Shown in pieces: positions 32,569 to 41,643 of a DNA stretch of 64,000 nt (positions are counted from its first letter, which is position 1; each line of letters starts with the position of its first letter). This stretch comes from Heyndrickxia vini. GTDB lineage: Bacteria; Bacillota; Bacilli; Bacillales; Bacillaceae_C. The notes below the pieces were generated by a model, which was given only the letters and a program-made list of their open reading frames with translations, was not told the DNA's origin and did not search any database. The DNA lies in assembly GCF_016772275.1 (NCBI RefSeq), contig NZ_CP065425.1, positions 238,001 to 302,000 of the forward strand. Direction: 5' to 3'. Both the position numbers and the translations under genes were made by a program.

Positions 32569-33024
32569 TTGAATCAGCTTTCATTAGAAATTCTTCACGC
32601 ATTCGATCATGTACAACAAAATGCGAGGAAAATCTTTCAAAAAACAGCTTCCGATCATAACCTCTCGATCCCACAATTGGTATTACTAACGAAATTGGCA
32701 CCACAAATAGAAATGACACAAAAGGAGCTAGGTAAGGAAACTCAGCTACCGAAAAGTACATTAAGTCAGGCCGTTGATGGTCTTGTTTTAGCTGGATTGA
32801 TTCATCGGCACCCTGTTGAAGACAATCGAAGGGAAATGCAATTGATATTGAGTGAGAAAGGCAAGAAATTTTTTAAGACGATTTGGGTTCAAAAGGGAAG
32901 TATTCATCATGCTTTCGAATGTGCACTTCAAACATTTTCTGAAAAGCAATCCGAAGATTTCCTTGCTGCACTTCGCCAAATTGCACTATTTTTAGAAAAA
33001 GAAATATTAGAACAAGGAGAATGA
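32569..33024 (+). CDS. MarR family regulator of the ABC exporter pair
   Basis: A 151-residue winged-helix protein: LSIPQLVLLTKLA, MTQKELGKETQLPKSTLSQAVDGLVLAGLIHRHPVEDNRREMQLILSEKGKKFF, with the D-N-R-R wing motif of MarR. Only a TTG start is available near the ribosome binding site (AAAGGAG, about 15 bases away, so translation may be weak). The ABC exporter genes follow after 4 bases, so it is almost certainly the local repressor and autoregulator of the operon. Confidence 0.85.
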   Translation: MNQLSLEILHAFDHVQQNARKIFQKTASDHNLSIPQLVLLTKLAPQIEMTQKELGKETQLPKSTLSQAVDGLVLAGLIHRHPVEDNRREMQLILSEKGKKFFKTIWVQKGSIHHAFECALQTFSEKQSEDFLAALRQIALFLEKEILEQGE

Positions 33025-33028
33025 TTGA

Positions 33029-34753
33029 ATGGCTAAGCTATTGAAAAATTTATCATTTTATAAATGGATCGTTCTAGCAGTATTTGGCCTTGTTTTCCTA
33101 CAATCGATGTCGGATCTCTATTTACCTACACTAATGGCGGATATTATCGATAAAGGTGTAGTCGTTGGGGATACGCCATATATTTGGAAAATTGGTGGGC
33201 TCATGTTGCTAGTTTCTGCTTTTGGTGCTTTAGCATCTGTTGCTGCAAGCTATTTTTCATCAAAGGCTGCTATGGGGTTCGGGCGAGATATTCGCCGAAA
33301 AGTCTTTAACCATGTAGAGAAGTTTTCACTACAAGATTTTGATGAAGTAGGTACAGCATCCTTAATTACGAGAACGACAAATGATATTACACAAGTACAG
33401 CAAGTGGTCATTATGATGCTTCGTATGGTGGTTAGTGCCCCAATTATGTTTGTAGGTGGCCTGATTATGGCGCTGTCTAAAGATGCAAAATTATCGCTAA
33501 TCATCGTTGTCACCATTCCGCTATTGGTCGGTTCGATCTTATTAATTATGAATAAAGGAATTCCTCTTTTTAAAGTCGTTCAGACACGATTAGATCGTCT
33601 GAATTTAGTATTGCGTGAAAACTTGACAGGAATTCGGGTTATTCGTGCATTTAATCGTGAAAAACAAGAAAAGGTTCGACTTCAAAAGGCAAATAAAGAT
33701 TTAACGGATGTTTCCATTAAAGTGAATAAGGTAATGGCACTTTTAATGCCTGTTATGATGCTTGTGATGAATTTAACGGTTGTAGGCGTCATATGGTTTG
33801 GTGGGATTCGTATTGATAATGGTGCAATGCAAGTAGGAGATCTTATGGCCTTTATTCAATACGTAATGCAAATTATGTTTGCACTTGTGATGGCATCGAT
33901 GATGTTTGTTATGGTGCCTCGTGCAGCGGTATCAGCAAAACGGATTAATGAAGTTCTGGGAATGAAACCAACGTTTTTAGATGAGGGGAAACAAGCAGCT
34001 GATAAGAATCGTGGAACGCTTGAATTTGAACATGTATCATTCAGTTATCCTGGTGCAGAAGAACCTGCATTATTAGATATCGATTTTAAAGCCAATTCAG
34101 GTGAAGTGACGGCGATTATCGGTGGAACAGGAGCGGGAAAGACAACTTTAGTGAATTTAATTCCAAGGTTTTTTGATGTGTCTAGCGGAACGATTCGGGT
34201 AAATGGTGTGGATGTCCGTGATGCGTCTCAAGAGGAAGTGCGTTCAAAAATTGGTTTTGTACCTCAGAAGGCACTGCTTTTTTCGGGAACGATTGCGGAA
34301 AATATTCGTTTTGGAAAAGAAGACGCAACACAAGAAGAAATTGTCCACGCTGCAAAAGTCGCTCAAGCTGAAGATTTTATTGGCAAAATGGACGCTGGTT
34401 ACGATTCTGTCATTTCACAAGGTGGTGCAAATATATCCGGTGGACAAAAACAACGTCTTTCAATAGCGAGGGCACTCGTTAGAAAGCCTGATATTTATAT
34501 TTTTGATGATAGTTTTTCTGCCCTTGATTATAAAACGGATGCAAAATTACGTGCAGCACTAAAGAGTGAGACAGAAGCGGCAACAGTTATTCTCGTTGCA
34601 CAGCGGGTGAGTACCGTTATCGATGCAGATCAAATTATCGTATTAGATAAAGGGAAAATTGCTGGGATAGGAACACATAAAGAATTACTAGAAACGAATG
34701 AAGTTTATCGTGAAATAGTTGAATCACAGCTTTCAGAGGAGGAGATTGCATGA
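33029..34753 (+). CDS. Heterodimeric ABC multidrug exporter, subunit 1 (YfiB-like)
   Basis: A 574-residue half-transporter: six membrane helices in residues 15-310, then an ATPase domain. Walker A GGTGAGKTT, Q-loop VPQKALLFSGTI, and a canonical signature NISGGQKQRLSIARA. But the Walker B end is IFDDSFSALD (Asp where the catalytic Glu should be) and the H-loop is LVAQRVSTV (Gln for His). This is the degenerate-site subunit of an asymmetric exporter. AAGGAGAATGATTG precedes the start; its 3' end overlaps the next gene by 4 bases (ATGA). Similar pairs in Bacillus are YfiB/YfiC. Confidence 0.92.
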   Translation: MAKLLKNLSFYKWIVLAVFGLVFLQSMSDLYLPTLMADIIDKGVVVGDTPYIWKIGGLMLLVSAFGALASVAASYFSSKAAMGFGRDIRRKVFNHVEKFSLQDFDEVGTASLITRTTNDITQVQQVVIMMLRMVVSAPIMFVGGLIMALSKDAKLSLIIVVTIPLLVGSILLIMNKGIPLFKVVQTRLDRLNLVLRENLTGIRVIRAFNREKQEKVRLQKANKDLTDVSIKVNKVMALLMPVMMLVMNLTVVGVIWFGGIRIDNGAMQVGDLMAFIQYVMQIMFALVMASMMFVMVPRAAVSAKRINEVLGMKPTFLDEGKQAADKNRGTLEFEHVSFSYPGAEEPALLDIDFKANSGEVTAIIGGTGAGKTTLVNLIPRFFDVSSGTIRVNGVDVRDASQEEVRSKIGFVPQKALLFSGTIAENIRFGKEDATQEEIVHAAKVAQAEDFIGKMDAGYDSVISQGGANISGGQKQRLSIARALVRKPDIYIFDDSFSALDYKTDAKLRAALKSETEAATVILVAQRVSTVIDADQIIVLDKGKIAGIGTHKELLETNEVYREIVESQLSEEEIA

Positions 34754-36606
34754 GTAAGCATAAAAAATCGCATCCTCGTGGCGGTGGACCAGGGCACGGT
34801 GGCGGTCATATGATGATGGCTGGACAGAAGGCTAAAAATTTTAAAGGAACCTTCAAGCGTCTGCTTTCTTATTTAAAGCCTCTTCGCAATCAATTAGTCG
34901 CAGTGTTTTTTGCTGCAACAATGAGTACGATTTTTACCATTGCAGGCCCAAAAATTATGGGAAACGCCATTACTGAAGTTTTTAAAGGGGCATATGCAAA
35001 ATTTAAAGGTGTTCCGGGTGCGGAAATAGACTTTGGTGCCATTGGCCAGCTTCTCCTCCTTTTAGGAGGTCTATATGTTATTAGTAGTTTATTTACGTAC
35101 ATTCAGCAATATATTATGTCAAGTGTAGCGCAGAAAACGGTGTACCATTTGAGAGAAGATGTAAATGAAAAGCTTGAGAAGCTTCCACTTAAATATTATG
35201 ATGGTCGTCCAAACGGAGAGACATTAAGTCGAGTGACAAATGATATTGATTTAATAGGGAGTACATTACAGCAAAGTGTTACCCAGTTTATTACATCGAT
35301 TGTTATGATTGTTGGTATCATTATTATGATGTTAACCATTAGTCCGCTCCTCACATTGATATCAATCGTTAGCTTGCCAGTGTCTATCTTTGTGATTAAA
35401 CCTATTTTGAAAAAATCGCAAAAGCATTTTGCTGATCAACAACGAACACTAGGAAAGTTAAATGGACATATAGAGGAAATGTATACGGGACACCAAGTGG
35501 TAAAAGCATTTGGACATGAGAAGAAAGCACTTGAACAGTTTGATGAAGTAAATGAAGAATTATATCAAGCAGGACGTAAAGCTCAATTTATCTCAGGAAT
35601 CATTATGCCGATGATGTTTTTCGTTGGAAATTTAAGCTATGTTTTAATCAGTGTAATTGGCGGAATATTAGTGACAAAACGAGCGATTTCAATAGGTGAT
35701 ATTCAAGCATTTATTACCTATACAAAGCAATTTACACAACCGATTACACAAACTGCGAACATCGCCAATATTATACAGTCAACGGTTGCGGCCGCGGAAC
35801 GTGTTTTTGAGCTTCTCGATGAGGAAGAGGAAATTCAAGAAAAGAACACATCAACTTTAACTCATGCAAAAGGTGCGGTTACCTTTGAACATGTTGATTT
35901 CGGTTATGGAAATGATTTATTAATAGAAGATATGAATATAGATGTTCATCCGGGTCAAACGGTCGCCATTGTCGGACCAACAGGTGCCGGGAAGACGACA
36001 TTGATAAATTTATTAATGAGATTTTATGAACTTAATGGTGGTGCCATTAAAATTGACGGCATCGATACGAGGGAAATATCCCGTGAAGATTTGCGGACAA
36101 CATTCGGAATGGTGCTTCAGGATACGTGGTTATTTAATGGAACGATAAAAGAGAATTTAGCGTATGGAAAGAATGGTTCAACAGATGAAGAAATCTTCCA
36201 AGCAGCTAAAGCAGCTCGTGCTGATCATTTTATCCGTACACTTCCAGATGGATATGACACCGTATTGAATGAAGAAGCATCGAATATTTCTCAAGGGCAA
36301 AAACAACTTCTTACAATTGCTCGAGCAATTTTAGCCGACCCTCCGATTATGATTTTGGATGAAGCAACTTCAAGTGTTGATACACGTACCGAATTATTGA
36401 TTCAGCAGGCCATGAATCGATTGATGGAAGGAAGAACAAGCTTCGTCATTGCTCACCGCCTTTCAACAATTAGAGATGCCGATTTAATTTTAGTCATGAA
36501 CCAAGGTAAAGTGATTGAACAGGGTTCTCACCAAGAATTATTGGAAGCGGATGGATTTTATGCGGATCTTTATAACAGTCAGTTTTCGAAGCAAGTAGCT
36601 GGATAA
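34750..36606 (+). CDS. Heterodimeric ABC multidrug exporter, subunit 2 (YfiC-like)
   Basis: A 618-residue half-transporter with a Gly/His-rich N-terminal tail (HPRGGGPGHGGGH), six helices and an ATPase domain. Walker A GPTGAGKTT, Walker B IMILDEATSSVD with the catalytic Glu, and H-loop IAHRLSTI are all normal, while the signature reads NISQGQKQLLTIARA. Combined with subunit 1 this gives one competent ATP site (this Walker A/B and His with the partner's SGGQ) and one degenerate site, the arrangement known for BmrCD and TM287/288. The His-rich tail might bind metal. Confidence 0.92.
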   Translation: MSKHKKSHPRGGGPGHGGGHMMMAGQKAKNFKGTFKRLLSYLKPLRNQLVAVFFAATMSTIFTIAGPKIMGNAITEVFKGAYAKFKGVPGAEIDFGAIGQLLLLLGGLYVISSLFTYIQQYIMSSVAQKTVYHLREDVNEKLEKLPLKYYDGRPNGETLSRVTNDIDLIGSTLQQSVTQFITSIVMIVGIIIMMLTISPLLTLISIVSLPVSIFVIKPILKKSQKHFADQQRTLGKLNGHIEEMYTGHQVVKAFGHEKKALEQFDEVNEELYQAGRKAQFISGIIMPMMFFVGNLSYVLISVIGGILVTKRAISIGDIQAFITYTKQFTQPITQTANIANIIQSTVAAAERVFELLDEEEEIQEKNTSTLTHAKGAVTFEHVDFGYGNDLLIEDMNIDVHPGQTVAIVGPTGAGKTTLINLLMRFYELNGGAIKIDGIDTREISREDLRTTFGMVLQDTWLFNGTIKENLAYGKNGSTDEEIFQAAKAARADHFIRTLPDGYDTVLNEEASNISQGQKQLLTIARAILADPPIMILDEATSSVDTRTELLIQQAMNRLMEGRTSFVIAHRLSTIRDADLILVMNQGKVIEQGSHQELLEADGFYADLYNSQFSKQVAG

Positions 36607-36609
36607 ATT

Positions 36610-36800
36610 AATATGCGGACATGGAATCCGTTATTTTTAATAAATGACTCTAATTTTGGGGTTAATCGGACACTGAGTTCGCTATTTATGAAAAAACATA
36701 AGGAAATCAATGTGTTTTTGCAAAATAGCGGACCCTCTGTCCTCAAACATAAAAAATAGCCTTGTTTTGTCACAAATAACGGTACTGGTGTCCGTTAAGC
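36610..36800. repeat. Four-palindrome intergenic element, copy B
   Basis: CGGA/CGGT boxes start at 36616, 36667, 36729 and 36780 (spacing 51, 62, 51), each followed within about 12 bases by a complementary TCCG-like arm: ATGCGGACATGGAATCCG, AATCGGACACTGAGTTCG, AGCGGACCCTCTGTCCT and AACGGTACTGGTGTCCGTT. Layout and the central TAAGGAAA segment match copy A at 2641-2830. It occupies the space between convergent genes. Confidence 0.72.
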
Positions 36801-36818
36801 TTCTACGATTTGGTCAGC

Positions 36819-37361
36819 CTATTTCGTTAACTTCAGTGATAATTCGGTAGCCGCACACATAGCCTTTTTGTCATTCAAAATATCTCCTGGCTTATTTCCT
36901 TCCCCAAGAACATATCCATCAAACGACATACCCATAAAATCAAAGATATGCTGAAATTGTTGGATCATTGGTAAACCTTTTATGTAAGGGTCATCCCCGC
37001 CAACAGCGATTACATATGCTTTTTTCTTAGACATTTGCGCTTTAAATTCAGGATAGTTTGTGTCCCTCATTGTTTGTGACCAACGATCAATAAAGTTTTT
37101 CATTACTCCCGACATACTGTACCAATAGATTGGAGTGGCAAAAATCCATGTATCATGAGGTAAAAGTTGATCAATAATGAAGTTGTAATCGTCACTTACT
37201 TCCTGAAACCCTTCTTCTGAATGCCGTCCATCTATAATCGGTTGTATGATGTTGTCACTTAAGTATATCTTTTCTACTTCTACCCCGTTAACAGCTAAAT
37301 CTGTTAACGTTTCTGTATTTCCATTCGTGCGCGTTCCCCCATAAATAACCGCTATTGTCAT
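36819..37361 (-). CDS. NADPH-dependent FMN reductase / flavodoxin-like protein
   Basis: A 180-residue flavoprotein of the flavodoxin-like NAD(P)H reductase family. YGGTRTNGNTETLTDLAV is the phosphate-binding loop for FMN; FATPIYWYSMSGVMKNFIDRW is the second diagnostic motif, contacting the isoalloxazine ring. GGAGAGAAGCGG precedes the ATG. Divergent from a LysR regulator 107 bases away, probably its regulator. Likely an oxidoreductase acting on quinones, azo compounds or electrophiles; substrate unknown. Confidence 0.88.
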   Translation of the reverse strand: MTIAVIYGGTRTNGNTETLTDLAVNGVEVEKIYLSDNIIQPIIDGRHSEEGFQEVSDDYNFIIDQLLPHDTWIFATPIYWYSMSGVMKNFIDRWSQTMRDTNYPEFKAQMSKKKAYVIAVGGDDPYIKGLPMIQQFQHIFDFMGMSFDGYVLGEGNKPGDILNDKKAMCAATELSLKLTK

Positions 37362-37471
37362 TCCGCTTCTCTCCTTTTATTTTAGTTAGTATTATCTTAT
37401 AATAATCTTATAAATCGATAAAGATGATTATTTTGATTATATCAATCGATATTAATGATTAAGGTGATGTG

Positions 37472-38365
37472 ATGGAAATAAAGCAATTAATAACATTTAA
37501 AACGGCAGCCGAAAACTTGAATTTTACCCAAACGGCGAAGATATTAAACTTTGCCCAATCAAGTGTAACGGCGCAAATAAAATCTCTTGAATCTGATTTG
37601 GGAAAGCCTTTGTTTGAACGGTTAGGAAAGCGATTAGTATTAACAGAGGCCGGAAAACAGTTTAAAATCTATGCGGAACAAATGATTCGATTAAATGAGG
37701 AAGCAAAATTGCTAATAAATGGAGTCGAAGAACAGACAGGATCTTTAACGATTGGTGCGCAGGAAAGCCAATGTACATATCGACTTCCACCGATATTAAA
37801 AGAATTCAAGTCACAATATCCAAAAATGAGAGTTGTTTTTAAACCAGCCCATTCAGATGAAATGGCAAGAGAACAATTAGAGAAGGGGCAGCTCGATGTA
37901 GCCTTTATTATGGATACATGTAGGTCAGGTGAATCCTTGAAAATTGAATCCCTTGTCAAAGAGGAATTAGTTATCGTTGCATCAGCTTCCCATCCGTTAA
38001 TCGGAAAATCGGAGGTTTTACCGGAAGATTTAGAACATGAGCCACTTTTGCTTACAGAAAGCGGCTGTTCTTATCGTACGATTTTTGAAGGCCTTTTTCA
38101 GACGGCAGGAATACACCCACTAAATAAAATTGAATTTGGGAGTATTGAAGCAATTAAACAATGCGTGATAGCCGGACTTGGCATCGCCATGTTGCCAAAG
38201 ATGGCAGTGGAAACCGATTTGAAAATGGAAAAAATGAAGGAATTAGTTTGGAAGTATCCTTCCACATCAGTATTTACTCAGATAGCTTGGCACAAGGATA
38301 AATGGATGTCCCCACCTTTAAAGGCATTTATTGAAATAACGCGAAAGACATTTAAAGACTCTTAA
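37472..38365 (+). CDS. LysR family transcriptional regulator
   Basis: A 297-residue protein; the ATG at 37472 follows AAGGTG. Residues 1-65 are the LysR helix-turn-helix (MEIKQLITFKTAAENLNFTQTAKILNFAQSSVTAQIKSLESDLGKPLFERLGKRLVLTEAG). The remainder is a periplasmic-binding-like sensor (LTIGAQESQCTYRLPPILKEF, VKEELVIVASASHPL, IKQCVIAGLGIAMLPKMAV). The divergent spacer contains ATCGATAAAGATG and its inverted partner TATCAATCGAT, a likely LysR site. Controls the flavin reductase gene opposite (inference). Confidence 0.9.
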   Translation: MEIKQLITFKTAAENLNFTQTAKILNFAQSSVTAQIKSLESDLGKPLFERLGKRLVLTEAGKQFKIYAEQMIRLNEEAKLLINGVEEQTGSLTIGAQESQCTYRLPPILKEFKSQYPKMRVVFKPAHSDEMAREQLEKGQLDVAFIMDTCRSGESLKIESLVKEELVIVASASHPLIGKSEVLPEDLEHEPLLLTESGCSYRTIFEGLFQTAGIHPLNKIEFGSIEAIKQCVIAGLGIAMLPKMAVETDLKMEKMKELVWKYPSTSVFTQIAWHKDKWMSPPLKAFIEITRKTFKDS

Positions 38366-38436
38366 AAAGAGATGGTTGATATTGGAATTGGTTATTAATA
38401 CAATGAAAACTAAATACATTGTGAGAAGGTGGAATA

Positions 38437-38913
38437 ATGTTAGCTTCGATACAAAAAGTTGAAGATCATTATGTTGCTAAATTTGAACGTCAGTTACAAC
38501 ATCCCGTTGAAAAGGTATGGGCGATGTTAACGGACAATCAAAAGCTTTCGAAATGGTTTTCAGAGCTGCGAGTGAAAGATCTTCGTAAAGGTGGAATGAT
38601 GTTGTTCGATATGCAGGATGGCACCTTTGAGGAGATGGAAATCACCGAATTTGAAATGTATTCTATATTGGAATATACGTGGGCAGAGGATAACGTGCGT
38701 TTTGAATTGTATAAAGAGCAAGATGGATGTTTATTAATTTTAAATGAAACAATTAACAAAATGACGAATCATACTCCAAAGGATTTGGCCGGATGGCATG
38801 TTTGTTTAGATGTTATAAGTGCTTTATTAGATGGTAGAACAATTGAATCAAGAAAAAATGAATGGGAAAAATGGTACGTAAAATATATTCAATTAACAGA
38901 AAGATATATGTAA
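38437..38913 (+). CDS. SRPBCC / AHSA1-like protein
   Basis: A 158-residue protein of the START/Bet v1-like (SRPBCC) superfamily: AKFERQLQHPVEKVWAMLTDNQKLSKWFSE, RKGGMMLFDMQDG, ILEYTWAEDNVRFELYKEQDGCLLILNETI and HTPKDLAGWHVCLDVISALLDG, the usual order of the AHSA1 domain. Such proteins bind hydrophobic ligands or act as cochaperones. AGAAGGTGG precedes the ATG. No clear operon partner. Ligand unknown. Confidence 0.85.
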   Translation: MLASIQKVEDHYVAKFERQLQHPVEKVWAMLTDNQKLSKWFSELRVKDLRKGGMMLFDMQDGTFEEMEITEFEMYSILEYTWAEDNVRFELYKEQDGCLLILNETINKMTNHTPKDLAGWHVCLDVISALLDGRTIESRKNEWEKWYVKYIQLTERYM

Positions 38914-39008
38914 TGAAAAAGATGATTAATAATGGATTGGACTGGTTTTTAGAACCAGTCGGATAAGAAAAGACTTTTCTTGTTTATGAGCTGTGAATTG
39001 AGGGAAGC

Positions 39009-39841
39009 GGTCCGATGGAAGGTACGCGCCCACATGGATGGTACCGGAAAAGAGAGAAGCGGTCCGATGTCGGCGCCAATCCTGCTGAAATGGTACTGGA
39101 AAAGGGGGAGGCGGTCCGATGAAAGAGCCGCCCCCGCTGAAATGGTCCCGGAAAAGAGGAAAGCGGTCCGATAGCAGAGCCGCCCCCGCCGAAATGGAAC
39201 CGGAAAAAGGAGAGGCGGTCCGATAGCAGAGCGAATCCCGCTGAGATGGTACCGGAAAAGAGAGAGGCGGTCCGATAGACGCTGCGAACCCGCTGAAATG
39301 GAACCGAAAAAAGGGAGAAGCGGTCCGATGAAAGAGCCGCCCCCGCAGCAATGGTCCCGGAAAAGAGGAAAGCGGTCCGATAGCAGAGCCGCCCCCGCTG
39401 AAATGGAACCGGAAAAAGGAGAGGCGGTCCGATAGCAGAGCGAATCCCGCTGAGATGGTACCGGAAAAGAGAGAGGCGGTCCGATAGATGCTGCGAACCC
39501 GCAGCAATGGAACAGGAAAAGCGGGAGGCGGTCCGATGAAAGAGCCGCCCCCGCTGAAATGGTCCCGTAAAAGAGGAAAGCGGTCCGATAGCAAAGCCGC
39601 CCCCGCAAAAATGGAACCGGAAAAGGAAGAAGCAGTCCGATAGCAGAGCCGCCCCCGCCGAAATGGAACCGGAAAAAGGAGAAGCGGTCCGATAGCAGAG
39701 CCGCCCCCGCAAAAGTGGAACCGGAAAAGGGAGAAACGGTCCGATAGTAACGCGAATCCCGCAACAATGGTGCCGGAAAAGAGAAAAGCGTCCCGATGGC
39801 AGCTCGGATTCCACTGAAACGGTCCCTCAAAGGTAAGAACC
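39009..39841. repeat. Tandem repeat array 3: sixteen 52-bp units
   Basis: GGTCCGAT (or close variant) starts at 39009, 39061, 39113, 39165, 39217, 39269, 39322, 39374, 39426, 39478, 39530, 39582, 39634, 39686, 39738 and 39790: 52-base steps with a single 53. Each unit has box 1 GCGGTCCGATAG and box 2 AATGGNACCGGAAAA, which are inverted relative to each other (CGGTCC with GGNACCG; AGC with GCT), so a unit can fold. Three overlapping minus-strand open frames of 276-334 codons run through it only because the repeat lacks stops in all frames. It lies between convergent genes and is much richer in GC than they are. Confidence 0.95.
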
Positions 39842-39886
39842 GTTCTGCAAACACCTCCATAAGATCCGAAACTCCCTGTCCGTTCT

Positions 39887-40534
39887 TTAATGTATAGTGC
39901 CCCCGACCTCTCGAATGTCCTTTTCCTCATATGCAGAAGTGATAATTGCTATTTCAAGTCCTCGTACGATGACATCTAGACTTAAACTTGGCGCGTTATT
40001 ATTGGTTATTTGCTCTGGAATGAATGGAATATGGATAAAGCCTCCACGAATATGTGGGGTATTTTTTTCAATATAATTCATAACACCATAAAATAGGTGA
40101 TTACAAACAAAAGTTCCGGCGGAATTTGAAACAGCTGATGGTATGCCGGCTTTTTTCATATCATGAACAATTCTTTTAATCGGTAAGGTTGACCAGTAGG
40201 CGACAGGGCCATTTTCAACAATTGCTTCGTCGACAGGCTGTTTTTGATGATTATCTGGGATGCGAGCATCATCAATATTAATTGCGACCCGTTCAGGGGT
40301 TATTTGTGTTCGACCCCCCGCTTGTCCTACACAAATGACTGCATAAGGCTGGTGTAGTTCGATCGCTTTTATCACTACTTTGATTGATTCATGAAATACA
40401 GTAGGAACTTCTAATGTAACAACTTCGACATTTTCTATGATTCTATCTTTAAATTGTTTAATTGCCTCCAATGCAGGGTTGATTTGATCTTGTCCGAATG
40501 GATCAAAGCCCGTGATTAAAACTTTTTTTCTCAT
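39887..40534 (-). CDS. pcp: Pyrrolidone-carboxylate peptidase (pyroglutamyl-peptidase I)
   Basis: A 215-residue cysteine peptidase that removes N-terminal pyroglutamate from peptides. KVLITGFDPFGQDQINPALEA at the start, QITPERVAINIDDARIPDN with the catalytic Glu near residue 80, SNSAGTFVCNHLFYG with the nucleophilic Cys near 142, and GGFIHIPFIPEQ with the catalytic His near 167. The ATG at 40534 has GGAGGG 8 bases upstream. Cytoplasmic, single gene, with repeat array 3 directly downstream. Confidence 0.95.
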   Translation of the reverse strand: MRKKVLITGFDPFGQDQINPALEAIKQFKDRIIENVEVVTLEVPTVFHESIKVVIKAIELHQPYAVICVGQAGGRTQITPERVAINIDDARIPDNHQKQPVDEAIVENGPVAYWSTLPIKRIVHDMKKAGIPSAVSNSAGTFVCNHLFYGVMNYIEKNTPHIRGGFIHIPFIPEQITNNNAPSLSLDVIVRGLEIAIITSAYEEKDIREVGGTIH

Positions 40535-40666
40535 CAATTATCCCTCCTACAATTAGTATAAAATATAGGAGCGAATATGACTAAGTAGAAACATACAATA
40601 AAAAAGAGGTAAGTTTCAATGCCTACTCGTAAGGGAAACATATATAAAAGAGAAAGGAAGGTAGCC

Positions 40667-41482
40667 ATGAAGCTAAACGTAATATTTGCACCTGTTATTG
40701 CCGTTCTTTTGCTAAGTGCCTGTGCACCAAAGAGCGAGGATATAAAGGGTAATGATAAGGAGAAATCCCAAGCTCCTGCCCAAGACCAAACGAATCACAA
40801 TAGAAATAACGAACATACGGGTGAGTCTAATAATGAATCGAAAAACCCCGATCAGACTTTGTCACAAGCTGAAGTAATGGATGCAATCAAAACCCAGTTG
40901 AAAACAAACATATCTAAAGTACTTCCCAATAAACTTCCTTTATCTGAAGGAAAGCATTTAACCGCAACAACTAAATCGGATGCTAATCACTATGAAATTG
41001 TTTTTTATGAAAGTGTTCAACCGATTCCAATAAATCATAATACGCTTGGAAAAGATCAATCTGCAAAAGCAATCATGCGATTACAAGTAAAAAAATATAA
41101 TAGCTTGAAAGAAGCCAATGAACAAATTGGATTTCAAGATTATAGTAAGTCAGGCGCTAGTACAGTCGAACTTGGCCATGGAGTAAAAGGATACCAAGAT
41201 GCTGGGGCAGGGTCGCAATGGACGAGTTGGAATGAAGGGCGTTGGGCACTTGTTTCCCGTGCAAAAACTACGGAAGGAGACAAAGGGAGGAAACTGGCTG
41301 AAAATGCGGTAAATTACTTAGAATCACATACATTACCAATTCCAAAACCACATGGCATGGTTCATATAGATGTTGATCAATCAGATAATAGAATTATGTG
41401 GCAGAAGGAAACCATCACATATACGATCGATCAAGTAAAAGATCCAATGGTTGCACTCGAAATTGCTACTTCTTTTCAATAA
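40667..41482 (+). CDS. Lipoprotein of unknown function
   Basis: A 271-residue protein; the ATG at 40667 follows AAGGAAGG and gives a normal lipoprotein signal: KLNV, hydrophobic IFAPVIAVLLL and lipobox LSAC with the Cys near residue 21. A low-complexity linker rich in Lys, Gln, Asn and Glu follows (about 25-75). The folded part has SEGKHLTATTKSDANHYEIVFYES and WTSWNEGRWALVSRAKTT. It is anchored outside the membrane. No family recognised with certainty. Followed by its own terminator. Confidence 0.75.
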   Translation: MKLNVIFAPVIAVLLLSACAPKSEDIKGNDKEKSQAPAQDQTNHNRNNEHTGESNNESKNPDQTLSQAEVMDAIKTQLKTNISKVLPNKLPLSEGKHLTATTKSDANHYEIVFYESVQPIPINHNTLGKDQSAKAIMRLQVKKYNSLKEANEQIGFQDYSKSGASTVELGHGVKGYQDAGAGSQWTSWNEGRWALVSRAKTTEGDKGRKLAENAVNYLESHTLPIPKPHGMVHIDVDQSDNRIMWQKETITYTIDQVKDPMVALEIATSFQ

Positions 41483-41542
41483 AATGAATAGAAAAGGAAT
41501 TTTCTTACGCGGAACGTAGGATTAAAGACACCTTTTCAATGA

Positions 41543-41580
41543 AAAAACACAAGGAATTTCTAAGTATTCCTTGTGTTTTT
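41543..41580 (+). terminator. Terminator after the lipoprotein gene
   Basis: AAAAACACAAGGAA (41543-41556) and TTCCTTGTGTTTTT (41567-41580), a perfect 14-bp stem. Confidence 0.9.
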
Positions 41581-41643
41581 GCTTCTAAAATCTCTTTAGT
41601 GGACATACTGTTTCTTAAATATGTTCTTAGGAGTGAGAAGCGT

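Noticed and set aside
38926-39930. Three overlapping minus-strand open frames of 276-334 codons with repeats rich in Phe, Arg, Gly
   Set aside because: They are the same 52-base repeat read in its three phases; because 52 is not a multiple of 3 each frame cycles through all phases, there is no ribosome binding site, and the unit has the features of an intergenic hairpin.
41539-41643. Longer N-terminus for the 103-aa membrane protein from ATG 41539
   Set aside because: These codons lie inside the perfect terminator hairpin of the lipoprotein gene; TTG 41644 has a proper ribosome binding site.
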